Assembly (NCBI RefSeq): GCF_004959775.1
Contig: NZ_SJZG01000005.1
Location: 267,804 to 331,803, forward strand
Reading direction: 5' to 3'
Origin: Agromyces sp. H66
Lineage (GTDB): Bacteria; Actinomycetota; Actinomycetes; Actinomycetales; Microbacteriaceae
Length of the DNA stretch: 64,000 nt
Shown: positions 7,516 to 16,243 of the stretch, piece by piece
How the letters are laid out: every line of letters starts with the position of its first letter
Position numbering within the stretch: the first letter of the stretch is position 1
Translations under genes and position numbers: made by a program
Notes under the pieces: generated by a model
Seen by the model: only the letters and a program-made list of their open reading frames with translations
Database searches by the model: none
What the model was told of the DNA's origin: nothing

Positions 7516-8940
7516 TCACGAGTTGAAGCCGAGGCCGAAGCGGTCGAGCGTGCGCAGCCACAGGTTGCGCCGGCCCTCGTGCGCGTCGGCGGCGAGGATC
7601 GAGCGCCGCGTGAACTGCACGATCGGGTTGCGGAACGGCTCGGGCGGAATGGGGAACGGCCGGCGGCGCACGATGTCGTAGCGGAGCCGCGACGTGGGCT
7701 CGCCCGCGAGCAGGTCGAGCGCGACATCCGCCGAGAACCTCGACGCGCCCACGCCGAGCCCGGTGTGCCCGACCGCGTACGCCACCCGACCGCCGAGCGC
7801 CGTGCCGTAGGCCGCCGTGAACCGGGTGGTCGAGTCGATCGGGCCGGCCCAGCGGTGCGTGAAGCCGAGGCCCGCGAGCTGCGGGAAGGTCTCGAAGAAG
7901 TGGCGGGCGAGCAGCCCGTGCGAGCTGTCGCGCTGCTCCAGCCTCGAGTCCACGCGACCGCCGAAGTAGTACACGGCGTCCCAGCCGCCGAACAGGATGC
8001 GCCCGTCGGCCGTGGGCCGGTAGTAGTGGAACTGGTTGCCCGCATCGGTGAGCCCCTGCCCCTCGGCCCAGCCGATCGAGGCCCGCTGCGCCTCGGTGAG
8101 CGGCTCGGTCATGAGCACGTGGTCGTAGAGCGGCATGAGGTAGTTGCCGAGCCGCCGGAGCGGCGCCGGGTAGGCGGCCGTCGCGATCACGACATCGCGA
8201 GCGTCGACGTGCCCGGTCCGCGTCGAGACGCGCACGCCCGCGCCCTGTCGGCGGAGCCCGGTGGCGGCGGATGCCTCGTACACGCGCACGCCGCGACGCT
8301 CGAGCTCCGCGGCCATGCCCCAGGCGAGGCGGGCCGGGTCGACGAGCACCGTGCCCGTGCGATCGCGGAGCCCACCCAGGTAGGTGGGCGAGTGCACGTC
8401 GGCCTGCAGCTCGTCGCGCGACTGCAGCTCGAGCGCCACGCCGTGCCGTTCGCCGAGGCGCTGCGCGTCGCGCAGTCCCGCCAGTTGCCACTCCTCGACG
8501 GCGATCGTCGTCTTGCCCGACCGTCGCAGGTCGCAGTCGATGCCGGCCGCCTCGATCGTCGCGACGAGGTCGGCGAGGTTGCGTTCGCCCTCCTCGTGCA
8601 GCGCGCCGACCTGGTCGGGCCAGACGTGCGTGCCGTGCGTGAGTCCGTGCGTCAGCGACGACGCGACGAAGCCGCCGTTGCGGCCCGTCGCACCGAAGGC
8701 GACGCGCTCGGCCTCGAGCACGACCACCGAACGAGCGGGGTCGCGCTCGAGCGCCCGCCACGCGGTCCACAGCCCGGTGAACCCCGCACCGATGACCACG
8801 AGGTCGGCGTCGACCGGTCCCTCGAGGCGCGGCCTCGGGCCGGGCGCGTCGGGTCGATCCATCCAGTAGGGGGCGGGAGCCGCGTCGCGGAGCGCGTGCG
8901 CCGCGGCATCCGTGCCGGCCGTGGAGGAGCCCGTGCTCAC
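7516..8940 (-). CDS. FAD-dependent amine oxidase-like oxidoreductase (DAO family, PuuB-like)
   Basis: A 474-residue flavoprotein of the D-amino-acid-oxidase superfamily. The dinucleotide-binding GAGFTGLWTAW is at about residues 50-60, and ATGRNGGFVASS near residue 84 resembles gamma-glutamylputrescine oxidases. The GRILFGGWDAVYYFGG and GHTGLGVGASRFSADV segments complete the FAD site. The C-terminal 60 residues form an extension. Its GTG start overlaps the stop of the glycosyltransferase gene (GTGA), and the next gene encodes an aldehyde dehydrogenase, a pairing expected for oxidative deamination followed by aldehyde oxidation. The substrate may be a polyamine, an amino sugar or another secondary amine. 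Confidence 0.82.
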   Translation of the reverse strand: MSTGSSTAGTDAAAHALRDAAPAPYWMDRPDAPGPRPRLEGPVDADLVVIGAGFTGLWTAWRALERDPARSVVVLEAERVAFGATGRNGGFVASSLTHGLTHGTHVWPDQVGALHEEGERNLADLVATIEAAGIDCDLRRSGKTTIAVEEWQLAGLRDAQRLGERHGVALELQSRDELQADVHSPTYLGGLRDRTGTVLVDPARLAWGMAAELERRGVRVYEASAATGLRRQGAGVRVSTRTGHVDARDVVIATAAYPAPLRRLGNYLMPLYDHVLMTEPLTEAQRASIGWAEGQGLTDAGNQFHYYRPTADGRILFGGWDAVYYFGGRVDSRLEQRDSSHGLLARHFFETFPQLAGLGFTHRWAGPIDSTTRFTAAYGTALGGRVAYAVGHTGLGVGASRFSADVALDLLAGEPTSRLRYDIVRRRPFPIPPEPFRNPIVQFTRRSILAADAHEGRRNLWLRTLDRFGLGFNS

Positions 8941-10238
8941 ACGCGCTCCCGCGCGCCGACCCGCTCGATGACGTCGGCCGCGGTCGCCAGGCCGGCACGC
9001 GAGCGGATGTCGGCGCCGACGGCGGCGATGCGCTCGCGCAGCGCCGTGTCGTCGAGCAGCGTGCGCACGGCGCCCTGGAACTGCTCCGGCGTGAACCGGT
9101 AGGTGTCGAGGCGGATGCCGAAACCGCGCTCGTGCACCCGCTGCGCGTTGTCGTACTGGTCCCAGAACAGCGGCAGCAGGATCATGGGCTTGCCGAAGTG
9201 CAGCGCCTCGGTCGTGGTGTTGTTGCCGCCGTGGGTGATCACGAGGTCGACGAGCGGCAGGATCTTCGTCTGCGGCAGGAACTCCGCGCCCCACATGTTG
9301 TCGGCGAGTTCGATCTCGTCGTGCAGTGGGCCCTTGGACACGATGACGTTGATCGGCTGGTCGGCGAGCACTGCGATGACCCGGCGCATGAGCTCGACGT
9401 CGGCGGAGCCGAGCGAACCGAGGCTGAAGTAGACGAGCGGGCGGCTGCCGTCGGTGAACGACGCGGGCAGGTCGGCGGGCGCCTGCTCGGTCTCGCGCAC
9501 CGAGGAGTCGAGCCGGTGCCAGTTCGCGCCGAGCGGGCGGCGGTCGGTGTAGTCGAGCACCTCGGGGTAGACGTAGAGATTCTCGTCGCCCTGGTGGATG
9601 AACTCGAGGTCGGGCAACGCCGAGGCGCCCTGCTCCTGCACCCACGCGTCGAACGACTCCCAGAGCGGTCGGTGGGTGCGGTCGTACTCGGCACGGAACG
9701 ACGCCCAGCCCTCGCGGTCGTCCTCGGCGAGGCCGGAGAACACGGGGGCGATGTCGTCGCCCGGCACCTCGAGCGGGTTGCACGAGACGATGCGCACGAA
9801 CGGCACGCCGGCCGTCACGAGTGCCGGGAAGGTGAGCACGTTGTCCTCGATGATGACGTCGGGCCGCACCCGCTCGATGATCTGCTTCAGCTGGGGCTCG
9901 CAGTACTTCGCCCCGTCGATGAGGGCCTCCCAGATGGGCTTGGTCACCGTCTCGAGCTGCTCCGCGGTGGTCTTCCGGAACTCCGGTGCGACCTCCTTGA
10001 TGTAGTCCTTCCAGAACTGCCCGGCGTCCTGCTCGTCGTCGCCCTCGGGGGCGGGCGCGAGGTCGACGAGGTCCTCCTCGAAGCCGAGGGCGGTGAGCTT
10101 GCCCTCCCAGGAGCGCTCGGCGGCGAACACCACGCGGTGCCCGCGCCTGGCGAGCTCGTGGCCGATGCCGATGCAGTTGTTCGTCGGACCGTACGCGCTC
10201 TCGGGCATGAACAGGAAGGTGCGGCGCTCATCGTTCAT
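8937..10238 (-). CDS. MGT/UGT-type glycosyltransferase (GT1 fold)
   Basis: A 433-residue GT-B-fold glycosyltransferase. The N-terminal half starts with the acceptor-domain pattern TNNCIGIGHELARRGHRVVF (about residues 19-38). The C-terminal nucleotide-sugar motif is ITHGGNNTTTEALHFGKP, with LPLFWDQYDNAQRV directly after it (about residues 338-371). Family members glycosylate small hydrophobic molecules, often to inactivate them. It is the first gene of the operon with the FAD oxidoreductase and the aldehyde dehydrogenase, behind a TTGACA promoter that faces the TetR gene. A sugar transferase inside an amine-degradation operon is unexpected. Confidence 0.85.
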   Translation of the reverse strand: MNDERRTFLFMPESAYGPTNNCIGIGHELARRGHRVVFAAERSWEGKLTALGFEEDLVDLAPAPEGDDEQDAGQFWKDYIKEVAPEFRKTTAEQLETVTKPIWEALIDGAKYCEPQLKQIIERVRPDVIIEDNVLTFPALVTAGVPFVRIVSCNPLEVPGDDIAPVFSGLAEDDREGWASFRAEYDRTHRPLWESFDAWVQEQGASALPDLEFIHQGDENLYVYPEVLDYTDRRPLGANWHRLDSSVRETEQAPADLPASFTDGSRPLVYFSLGSLGSADVELMRRVIAVLADQPINVIVSKGPLHDEIELADNMWGAEFLPQTKILPLVDLVITHGGNNTTTEALHFGKPMILLPLFWDQYDNAQRVHERGFGIRLDTYRFTPEQFQGAVRTLLDDTALRERIAAVGADIRSRAGLATAADVIERVGARERV

Positions 10239-10264
10239 GGCGACTCCGTTCGTGAATTTCTTGA

Positions 10265-10293
10265 ATGCTGATGGAATGAACTGGTGATGTCAA
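10265..10293 (-). promoter_or_regulatory. sigma-70-type promoter of the glycosyltransferase-oxidase-dehydrogenase operon
   Basis: On the minus strand a perfect -35 TTGACA (10288-10293) is followed after 17 nt by CAGCAT (10265-10270, 3 of 6 matches to TATAAT). The GTG/ATG region with a GGAG element follows 27 nt later. The spacing is right; the weak -10 suggests help from a regulator. Confidence 0.45.
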
Positions 10294-10339
10294 GGAGTGT
10301 GTGAAATCAAGTCGATTCGCCCTAATATTGACCGACGGT

Positions 10340-10356
10340 GCAGACAATCCGTCTGC
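10340..10356. promoter_or_regulatory. inverted repeat, probable operator of the adjacent TetR protein
   Basis: GCAGAC-AATCC-GTCTGC, perfect 6-bp arms with a 5-bp spacer. It lies 13 bp before the TetR start and downstream of a TAATAT -10-like box (10323-10328), the usual place for an autoregulatory site. No second copy was found in front of the importer or kinase genes. Confidence 0.5.
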
Positions 10357-10369
10357 TGGGAGGAGCGGT

Positions 10370-10981
10370 ATGGCCAGGCCGAAGCGGCAGGAGGAACGTC
10401 GCAGCCAGCTGGTCGCGGCGGCGCAACGGGCGATCGCGGCGCACGGGCCCGACGGCGCACGCCTGAACCGCGTGGCCGAGGAGGCCGGTCTCACGTCGGG
10501 GGCGGTGCTCTACTACTACCCCGACATCGACGAGCTGATGTTCGAGGCGAACCGCGCGGGCATGGAGCGCTTCTACGAGGGTCGGGTGCGCATGCTCGAG
10601 GAGCTTCCCGACGACCCGGTCACGCGACTGCTCGCCCTCGCCGAGTCGGGCCTGCCCAGCGGCCCGGACGACACCGAGGTGCGCCTGCTGTGCGAGCTCG
10701 GCGGCTCGGCCGGCCGCAACCCGCTCATGGCGTCGCTGCTGACGACCCTCTACGACCGCCAGGTGGGCATGTACCAGGTCGTGCTGGAGCAGGGCGCCGC
10801 GCGCGGCATCTTCTCGCTCACGCAGCCCTCGCTGGTCGTCGCGCGAAACCTCGTCGCCCTCGAGGACGCCTACGGATACCGCATCATCGCCCAGCACCCC
10901 ACGATCGACCACGACGCCGCCCTCGAGCTCATCGTGTCGTTCGCGCGGGTCGCGACCGGTCACGCGCTGACCTCCTCCTGA
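10370..10981 (+). CDS. TetR/AcrR-family regulator (BetI-like C-terminal domain)
   Basis: A 203-residue regulator. The helix-turn-helix spans about residues 27-50, with RVAEEAGLTSGAVLYYYPDI marking the recognition helix. The C-terminal domain resembles TetR_C_6/BetI-type ligand domains. The ATG at 10370 follows GGGAGGAG; an earlier in-frame codon lies before the operator and is rejected. Its 3' end overlaps the end of the importer ATPase gene by 22 bp, and its promoter region faces the glycosyltransferase operon. It is the only regulator in the amine island and probably controls both flanking operons; the inducer is presumably the imported substrate (inference). Confidence 0.87.
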   Translation: MARPKRQEERRSQLVAAAQRAIAAHGPDGARLNRVAEEAGLTSGAVLYYYPDIDELMFEANRAGMERFYEGRVRMLEELPDDPVTRLLALAESGLPSGPDDTEVRLLCELGGSAGRNPLMASLLTTLYDRQVGMYQVVLEQGAARGIFSLTQPSLVVARNLVALEDAYGYRIIAQHPTIDHDAALELIVSFARVATGHALTSS

Positions 10982-12099
10982 GGCGCGCCCGCAGCGCCCG
11001 CAGCGCCCGCGGTCGCGTCCGTCGCGTCCGACTCGGCAGCGGATGCCGCGGGTACGTCGTGTGCGACCACGGCCGCGCGTCCGAACCGCACGCCGACGAC
11101 GTCGCCGCGGGCCAGCCGGCTCGCGCCGTGCACGCTCGCGAGGATGGGCGAGGCGACGCCGGGCACCTCCACCGAGATGGTCGAGGCGCCGCCCAGGAAG
11201 TACGTGTCGACCACGGTGCCGCGCAACGACGCGGTCGCGGCATCCGGTGACAGCTCGACGTCCTCGGGACGCACGACGGCGGTGGCCGGCGCCCCGGCGG
11301 CGAACCGGTGCGTCCCCGCCACGGCGCCGACACCGGGCACCTCGACGCCCGCGGTCGTGGCCGAGCCGTCGAGGAGGTTGGCCGTGCCGATGAACGAGGC
11401 CACGAACCGGGTCGCCGGGTTCGCATAGAGCTCCTGCGGCGTCGCGAGCTGCTCGAGGTGGCCCTCTCGGAGCACCGCGATGCGGTCGGCCATCGACATG
11501 GCCTCCTCCTGGTCGTGCGTGACGACCACGAACGTGAGCCCGACCTCGTGCTGCAGGCGCTTCAACTCGAGCTGCATCGAGGCGCGCACCTGCCGGTCGA
11601 GTGCCGAGAGCGGCTCGTCGAGCAGCAGGAGCCGCGGTCGCTTCACGATCGCGCGCGCGAGCGCGACGCGCTGCCGCTGTCCCCCCGAGAGCTGGGCGGG
11701 GCGACGGCGGCCGAGGTGCCCGAGGCCGACGACCTCCATGACCTCGCCGACCCGGCGCCGCACCTCGGCTCTCGGCAGCCCCTCGGCCTCGAGGCCGTAG
11801 GCGATGTTGCGCTCGACGCTGAGGTGCGGGAAGAGGGCATAGCTCTGGAACATCATGTTCACGGGCCGCTTGTGCGGCGGCATCCCGAGCAGGTCGCGCC
11901 CGTCGACCTCGATGCGGCCCGACTCGGGCGTCTCGAAGCCCGCGATCGAACGCAGGAGCGTCGTCTTGCCGCAGCCCGAGGGGCCGAGCAGGGCGAAGAA
12001 CTCGTTGTCGGCGATGTCGAGCGAGACGCCGTGCAGGGCGACCGTGTCGCCGTAGACGGCGCGGACGCCGTCGACGCGGAGGAGGGGTGCGGTGCTCAC
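10960..12099 (-). CDS. potA: ABC transporter ATP-binding protein, spermidine/putrescine type (PotA-like)
   Basis: A 379-residue importer ATPase. Walker A is GPSGCGKTT near residue 39, the Q-loop MMFQSYALFPHL near 84, the signature LSGGQRQRVALARA near 138, Walker B LLLLDEPLSALD near 158, and the switch His in VVVTHDQEEA. The C-terminal 130 residues form a TOBE_2-type regulatory domain (VRPEDVELSP, then GTVVDTYFLGG), typical of PotA. The Ala-rich tail is probably disordered. Its GTG start overlaps the stop of the upstream permease gene (GTGA). With the next three genes it makes a complete importer. Confidence 0.92.
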   Translation of the reverse strand: MSTAPLLRVDGVRAVYGDTVALHGVSLDIADNEFFALLGPSGCGKTTLLRSIAGFETPESGRIEVDGRDLLGMPPHKRPVNMMFQSYALFPHLSVERNIAYGLEAEGLPRAEVRRRVGEVMEVVGLGHLGRRRPAQLSGGQRQRVALARAIVKRPRLLLLDEPLSALDRQVRASMQLELKRLQHEVGLTFVVVTHDQEEAMSMADRIAVLREGHLEQLATPQELYANPATRFVASFIGTANLLDGSATTAGVEVPGVGAVAGTHRFAAGAPATAVVRPEDVELSPDAATASLRGTVVDTYFLGGASTISVEVPGVASPILASVHGASRLARGDVVGVRFGRAAVVAHDVPAASAAESDATDATAGAAGAAGAPQEEVSA

Positions 12100-12956
12100 T
12101 TCGGGGTTCCTGTCAGTCGGGTCAGTCGTTGCGCCGCGATCACCGTGACGATGCTCACGAGCAGGAGGAGGCTGGCGAGGGCGTTCACCTCGGGCGTGAC
12201 GCCGAAGCGCACCATCGAGTAGATGACGATCGGGAGGGTGGGCTGCGTGGGCGCCGTGGTGAAGAAGGCGATCACGAACTCGTCGAGCGACAGCGTGAAC
12301 GCGAGGAGCGCCCCCGCGACGATGCCGGGGGCGAGCTGGGGCAGCGTCACGCGCACGAACGTGCGCACGGGCCCCGCGCCGAGATCGCGCGAGGCCTCCT
12401 CGAGGCTCGGGTCGAGGTTCGCCATGCGGGCGAGCACGATGGCCGTGACGAACGCCGTGGCGAACACCGCGTGCGCCAGGATCACCGAGTGCAGGCCGAG
12501 CGTCACCGTCAGCAGCGAGAAGAACGTCAGCAGGCCGATGCCGAGCAGCAGGTCGGGCAGGATCGCCGGGGCGATCGCGAACGCCCGCACGAGCCCGCCG
12601 CGCGTGTAGTGCTGGATGCCGTAGGCGAGGAGTGTGCCGAGCACGGTCGCGATGGCGGTGGCGCCCGTCGCGACGATGAGCGTGTTCACGAGCCCCTGCA
12701 TGATCTCGCGGTTCTCGAAGAGCTCGGGGTACCAGCGCAGCGAGAAGCCGCGCCACACGAACAGGTTCGACGAGTCGTTGAAGCTCATCACCACGACGAT
12801 GAGGATCGGCAGGTACAGGAACACGTAGCCGAGCCACAGCGGCACCAGGATGCCCCGGGGCCTCCGCACCGCGCGCGGGCGCGCGTCGGGGTCGAGCTCG
12901 CGCATCGCGGTGGTCGTCGGGGCCGCCGTTGCGGCCGGGGCGGTCGGGTCAGCCAC
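12096..12956 (-). CDS. potC: ABC transporter permease, spermidine/putrescine type (PotC-like)
   Basis: A 286-residue inner-membrane permease with six predicted membrane segments from residue 40 onward. The EAA loop that contacts the ATPase is EEASRDLGAGPVRTFVRVTLP (about residues 192-212). The start codon is GTG and overlaps the end of the companion permease gene by 8 bp. PotC-like proteins pair with PotB-like ones to form the channel. The first 30 residues are Ala/Pro-rich and cytoplasmic. Confidence 0.92.
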   Translation of the reverse strand: MADPTAPAATAAPTTTAMRELDPDARPRAVRRPRGILVPLWLGYVFLYLPILIVVVMSFNDSSNLFVWRGFSLRWYPELFENREIMQGLVNTLIVATGATAIATVLGTLLAYGIQHYTRGGLVRAFAIAPAILPDLLLGIGLLTFFSLLTVTLGLHSVILAHAVFATAFVTAIVLARMANLDPSLEEASRDLGAGPVRTFVRVTLPQLAPGIVAGALLAFTLSLDEFVIAFFTTAPTQPTLPIVIYSMVRFGVTPEVNALASLLLLVSIVTVIAAQRLTRLTGTPK

Positions 12957-13851
12957 GGCGCGGTCCCTCCGTGAGGCGGCGCGACACCGCGGACTGGGCG
13001 AGGATCACCAGCACGAGCAGGATCGTCAGGAGCAGGGCGAGGGTCGCGCCGAACGGCCAGTCGCGGGCCTCGAAGAACTGGTCGCGCACCAGGTTGCCGA
13101 CCATGATCGTCTTGCCGCCGCCGATGAGCTCGGGGATCACGAAGTTCGACATCGCCGGAACGAACACGAAGATGCATCCGGTGAGGGCACCCGGCAGCGA
13201 CAGGGGCAGCGTCACCGTGCGGAACGCCCGCCACGGCGTCGCGCCGAGGTTCGTGGCCGCCTCGCGGAGTGCGGGATCGAGCTGCTGCAGCGACGCGTAG
13301 AGCGGCAGCACCATGAGCGGCAGGTACATGTAGAGCAGGCCCACCACGATCGCCTGCGGCGTGTAGAGCATGCTGATCGGCTCGTCGGTGATGCCGAGGC
13401 CCTGCAGCCACTGGTTGACCCAGCCGGCGTTGTTGAGCAGGAGGATCCAGGCGTAGGTGCGAATGAGGAAGTTGGTCCAGAACGGCAGCACGATCGCCAC
13501 GAGCGCGACGGTCCGCCACTTCGGCGAGAGTCCGGCGATGGCATAGGCCATCGGGTAGCCGATGGCGAGCGCGAGCAGCGTGACGACGAGCGCCAGCCCG
13601 ATGGACTGCAGGATGACGCCGACGTAGAGCGGCTCGAACAGCTTCACCCAGTTGTCGAGCGTGAACTCGAACACGATGCCGCCGAAGCGACCCCGCCGGA
13701 AGAACGTGTAGAACGCGAGCAGCCCCACCGGGATCGCCATGAAGACGATGAGGAAGAGCATGCCCGGCGCGAGGAAGGGCAGCGGGGCGAGCCCCCGCCG
13801 CACGCGCGTCGGCGGTGCGGCGGGGGCGTCCCGGTCGAGCGTCGAGGTCAC
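12949..13851 (-). CDS. potB: ABC transporter permease, spermidine/putrescine type (PotB-like)
   Basis: A 300-residue permease with six predicted membrane segments; the first spans about residues 25-47. The EAA loop reads REAATNLGATPWRAFRTVTLP (about residues 200-220). The GTG start lies 4 bp after the stop of the binding-protein gene. Order binding protein, PotB, PotC, PotA with overlapping genes is a classical single transcript. Confidence 0.92.
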   Translation of the reverse strand: MTSTLDRDAPAAPPTRVRRGLAPLPFLAPGMLFLIVFMAIPVGLLAFYTFFRRGRFGGIVFEFTLDNWVKLFEPLYVGVILQSIGLALVVTLLALAIGYPMAYAIAGLSPKWRTVALVAIVLPFWTNFLIRTYAWILLLNNAGWVNQWLQGLGITDEPISMLYTPQAIVVGLLYMYLPLMVLPLYASLQQLDPALREAATNLGATPWRAFRTVTLPLSLPGALTGCIFVFVPAMSNFVIPELIGGGKTIMVGNLVRDQFFEARDWPFGATLALLLTILLVLVILAQSAVSRRLTEGPRRG

Positions 13852-13855
13852 GGCG

Positions 13856-14950
13856 TCAGTTGGTGGCCAGCACTTCGGCGTTGAGGTCGACGTACTTCAC
13901 GGTGTCGTCGCCGAGGTCGACGATCACCTCCTGCTCGAAGAGTTCGTCGACCGTGATGCCGAGGGTCGGGTACGACTCGATGAGCGCCGGGTCGAGCGCC
14001 TCCATGGCGGCCTGGTTCGGCACCTTGTAGAGGATGTTCTCGGCCACCCAGGTCTGGATCTCGGGGTCGAGGATGAAGTCGATGAAGGCCATCGCGGCCT
14101 CCTTGTTCTCCGACGACTCGAGCACCGTCATGGTGTCGACCCACAGGTCGGAGCCCTCCTCGGGGATGACGAAGCCGATCGACGGGTCCTCGGCGATGCC
14201 GTAGTTGCACCAGCCGTCCCACGCCTCGACCATCGCGGCCTCGCCCGAGACGAGCTTGGAGTAGAAGGTCGTGTCGTCGTAGGCGAGGAGCGTCGACTTC
14301 GTCTCGATGAGCTGCGTCTTGGCCTCCTCGAGCTCGGCGTCGTCGGTGGTGTTCAGCGAGTAGCCCATCGTCTTCAGGGCGGGCATCGCGAGCCAGCGGT
14401 CGGTCGAGAGCATCGTGGTCTTGCCCACGAGCTCGGGCTTCGGGTTCAGCAGGTCGTTCCACGACGTCGGCTCGAAGCCCGTGAGGTCGGGCCGGTAGCA
14501 GAGACCCGTCGTGCCCCACGCGTAGGGCTCTGAGTAGACGTTGCCCGGGTCGTAGTCGAGCTCGAGCGCCTCGGGGTAGAGGTTCTCCTCGTTGGGGATG
14601 AGCGACTTGTCGAGCTCGGCGAGGATCCCCTGCTCGCCCAGGGCCTGGGCGTACTGGCCCGAGACGAAGGCCACGTCGATGCCGGGGTCGGCGCTCGCGG
14701 TGAGCTTGGCGACGATGTCCTCGTTGGTGGTGTGGTTGACGATCGTCGTCTTGACGCCGGTCGCCTCCTCGAACTGTTCGGCGAGATCCTCGGGGTAGTA
14801 GTCCGCCCAGATCGAGACGGTGAGGGTCTGCTCGCTGATGTCGGCGTTCGGGTCGACATCGCCACCGCCACCGGTGGAGCACGAAGTAGCGGCGAGGGCG
14901 AGGGCGATCGTGCCGGCCGCGGCCGCGGCGATCCGTCGCGTGGTGGGCAT
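13856..14950 (-). CDS. potD: extracellular polyamine-type substrate-binding lipoprotein (PotD-like)
   Basis: A 364-residue binding protein. It begins with a lipoprotein signal peptide: positively charged start, hydrophobic stretch, and lipobox LAATSC with the acylated Cys near residue 24. The mature part opens with LTVSIWADYYPEDLAEQFEE and contains SEPYAWGTTGLCYRPD, both typical of PotD/PotF receptors. The ATG at 14950 follows an AGGAGG site; an in-frame upstream ATG would add 16 residues before the signal peptide. It is the first gene of the importer operon, divergent from the kinase-SIS pair. Whether it binds polyamines or an amine-sugar conjugate cannot be told from sequence. Confidence 0.9.
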   Translation of the reverse strand: MPTTRRIAAAAAGTIALALAATSCSTGGGGDVDPNADISEQTLTVSIWADYYPEDLAEQFEEATGVKTTIVNHTTNEDIVAKLTASADPGIDVAFVSGQYAQALGEQGILAELDKSLIPNEENLYPEALELDYDPGNVYSEPYAWGTTGLCYRPDLTGFEPTSWNDLLNPKPELVGKTTMLSTDRWLAMPALKTMGYSLNTTDDAELEEAKTQLIETKSTLLAYDDTTFYSKLVSGEAAMVEAWDGWCNYGIAEDPSIGFVIPEEGSDLWVDTMTVLESSENKEAAMAFIDFILDPEIQTWVAENILYKVPNQAAMEALDPALIESYPTLGITVDELFEQEVIVDLGDDTVKYVDLNAEVLATN

Positions 14951-15055
14951 GTGGTCCTCCTGGGGCACTCGGAACGGGTTGAGCGATTGTTGCACCACGA
15001 ATGAAGGAACCGCAATGGATGACCGGACATACTGGCGGCGAGTTTTCCCAATAGT

Positions 15056-15061
15056 TACAAT
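15056..15061 (+). promoter_or_regulatory. possible -10 box of the kinase-SIS transcript
   Basis: TACAAT, 9 nt before the ATG of the kinase gene, in a locally AT-rich stretch. No Shine-Dalgarno sequence lies between, so the transcript may be leaderless or nearly so. No convincing -35 was found. Confidence 0.35.
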
Positions 15062-15070
15062 CCGAATTCA

Positions 15071-16243
15071 ATGAACTCCGAAATCGAGGGCGAACGGCCG
15101 AGCATCGCCGACCGGGTGCTGGCCGTCGACCCCGACGGTCGGATCCTCGTGGACGGTGGCGCTCCGGCTGCCGGCGACGGCGTCGCGCTGGCGCTCGCGC
15201 GGCGGGTCGTCGACGACCTGGCCGCCGGTGCCGGAGAACAGGCCATCGCCGTCGACCAGACCAACACCTCGGTCGTCGTCGACGGGCGCTTCGTCGTGAA
15301 GCTCGTCGGGCGCTGGGCGGCGGCCGACCGCGCAGCCAGGCTGCTGCAGCGGCTCGCCGAGGCCGGTTCCGACGACGTCGCCCGCCTGAAGGGCCGCGTC
15401 GAATGGCGGCATCCGCGACTCGGCACCTCGACGCTCGCGATCGTCACCGAATACCTGCCGGGCGCCGAGGACGGCTGGACCTGGGCGGTCGACGACGTGG
15501 TCGCCGTGCTCGGCGGCGAGGCGGACCCCGACTGGCCGGCGATCCTCGGCACGCGGGTCGCCCACGTCCACGACGCGCTCGGCACCGACGCGCGACAGGC
15601 GGGCACGGATGCCGCGGGCCGCCGCCTCACGCGAGCGGCCGGTGCCCTGCGCAGTGCAGTGACCGCGGCCGAGGGGCCGTCGGGCGCACGGCTCCGGAAT
15701 CGCCGCACGTCGCTCGAGCGCGACATCCGCTCGCTCGGCGAGACCCGGCCCGGATTCGAGTTCCCCATCCACGGCGACCTGCACGTCGGCCAGGTGCTCG
15801 CCTCGCCCGCACCCGCGGGCAGCCGTCGCTACACGATCATCGACTTCGACGGCGACCCCCAGCTCTCGCCCGACGAGCGGGAGCGACCGGATGCCGCGGC
15901 CCGCGACATCGCGCACCTGCTCGTGTCGCTCGACCTCGTCGCCGCCGTCGCGCAGAAGCGAGCCGGCCGGGTCGACACCCGCGCGTTCGACTGGGCCGAT
16001 CGCGCCCGCACCGAGCTGCTCGACGCGTACCGCGCGGCGCTCGGCCGGGCGGAGCTCTTCGACCCGGGCCTCCTGCCCGGGTTCGAGGCCGAGCAGCTCG
16101 TCGCCGAGCTGCACTACGCCGACCGCTTCCTGCCGGTGTGGCGCTATGCGCCCGACGCGGCGATCACGTACCGTCATCCCTCGTCGAACGACCACCCGGA
16201 GGAACCGTGGACACCGCCGCCTTTCGCGCCGACCTCGAACTGA
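15071..16243 (+). CDS. APH/maltokinase-fold sugar kinase, resembling actinobacterial glucosamine kinases
   Basis: A 390-residue kinase of the aminoglycoside-phosphotransferase fold. The N-lobe lysine is in GRFVVKLVGRW (about residue 78). The catalytic loop is HGDLHVGQVLASP (about residue 236) and the metal-binding segment IIDFDGDPQLS (about 258), followed by RPDAAARDIAHLLVSLD. HGDLHxGQ is shared with maltokinases, but the protein lacks the long maltokinase N-terminal cap, and the overall pattern is closer to the actinobacterial glucosamine-kinase family. Its 3' end overlaps the SIS gene by 37 bp, so the two enzymes are coupled. The likely reaction is ATP-dependent phosphorylation of an amino sugar or sugar-amine at position 6. 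Confidence 0.7.
   Translation: MNSEIEGERPSIADRVLAVDPDGRILVDGGAPAAGDGVALALARRVVDDLAAGAGEQAIAVDQTNTSVVVDGRFVVKLVGRWAAADRAARLLQRLAEAGSDDVARLKGRVEWRHPRLGTSTLAIVTEYLPGAEDGWTWAVDDVVAVLGGEADPDWPAILGTRVAHVHDALGTDARQAGTDAAGRRLTRAAGALRSAVTAAEGPSGARLRNRRTSLERDIRSLGETRPGFEFPIHGDLHVGQVLASPAPAGSRRYTIIDFDGDPQLSPDERERPDAAARDIAHLLVSLDLVAAVAQKRAGRVDTRAFDWADRARTELLDAYRAALGRAELFDPGLLPGFEAEQLVAELHYADRFLPVWRYAPDAAITYRHPSSNDHPEEPWTPPPFAPTSN

Noticed and set aside
8937..10238. Glycosyltransferase as a sign of an antibiotic biosynthetic cluster
   Set aside because: No polyketide synthase, peptide synthetase, terpene or sugar-nucleotide genes lie nearby; the neighbours are an importer and catabolic enzymes.
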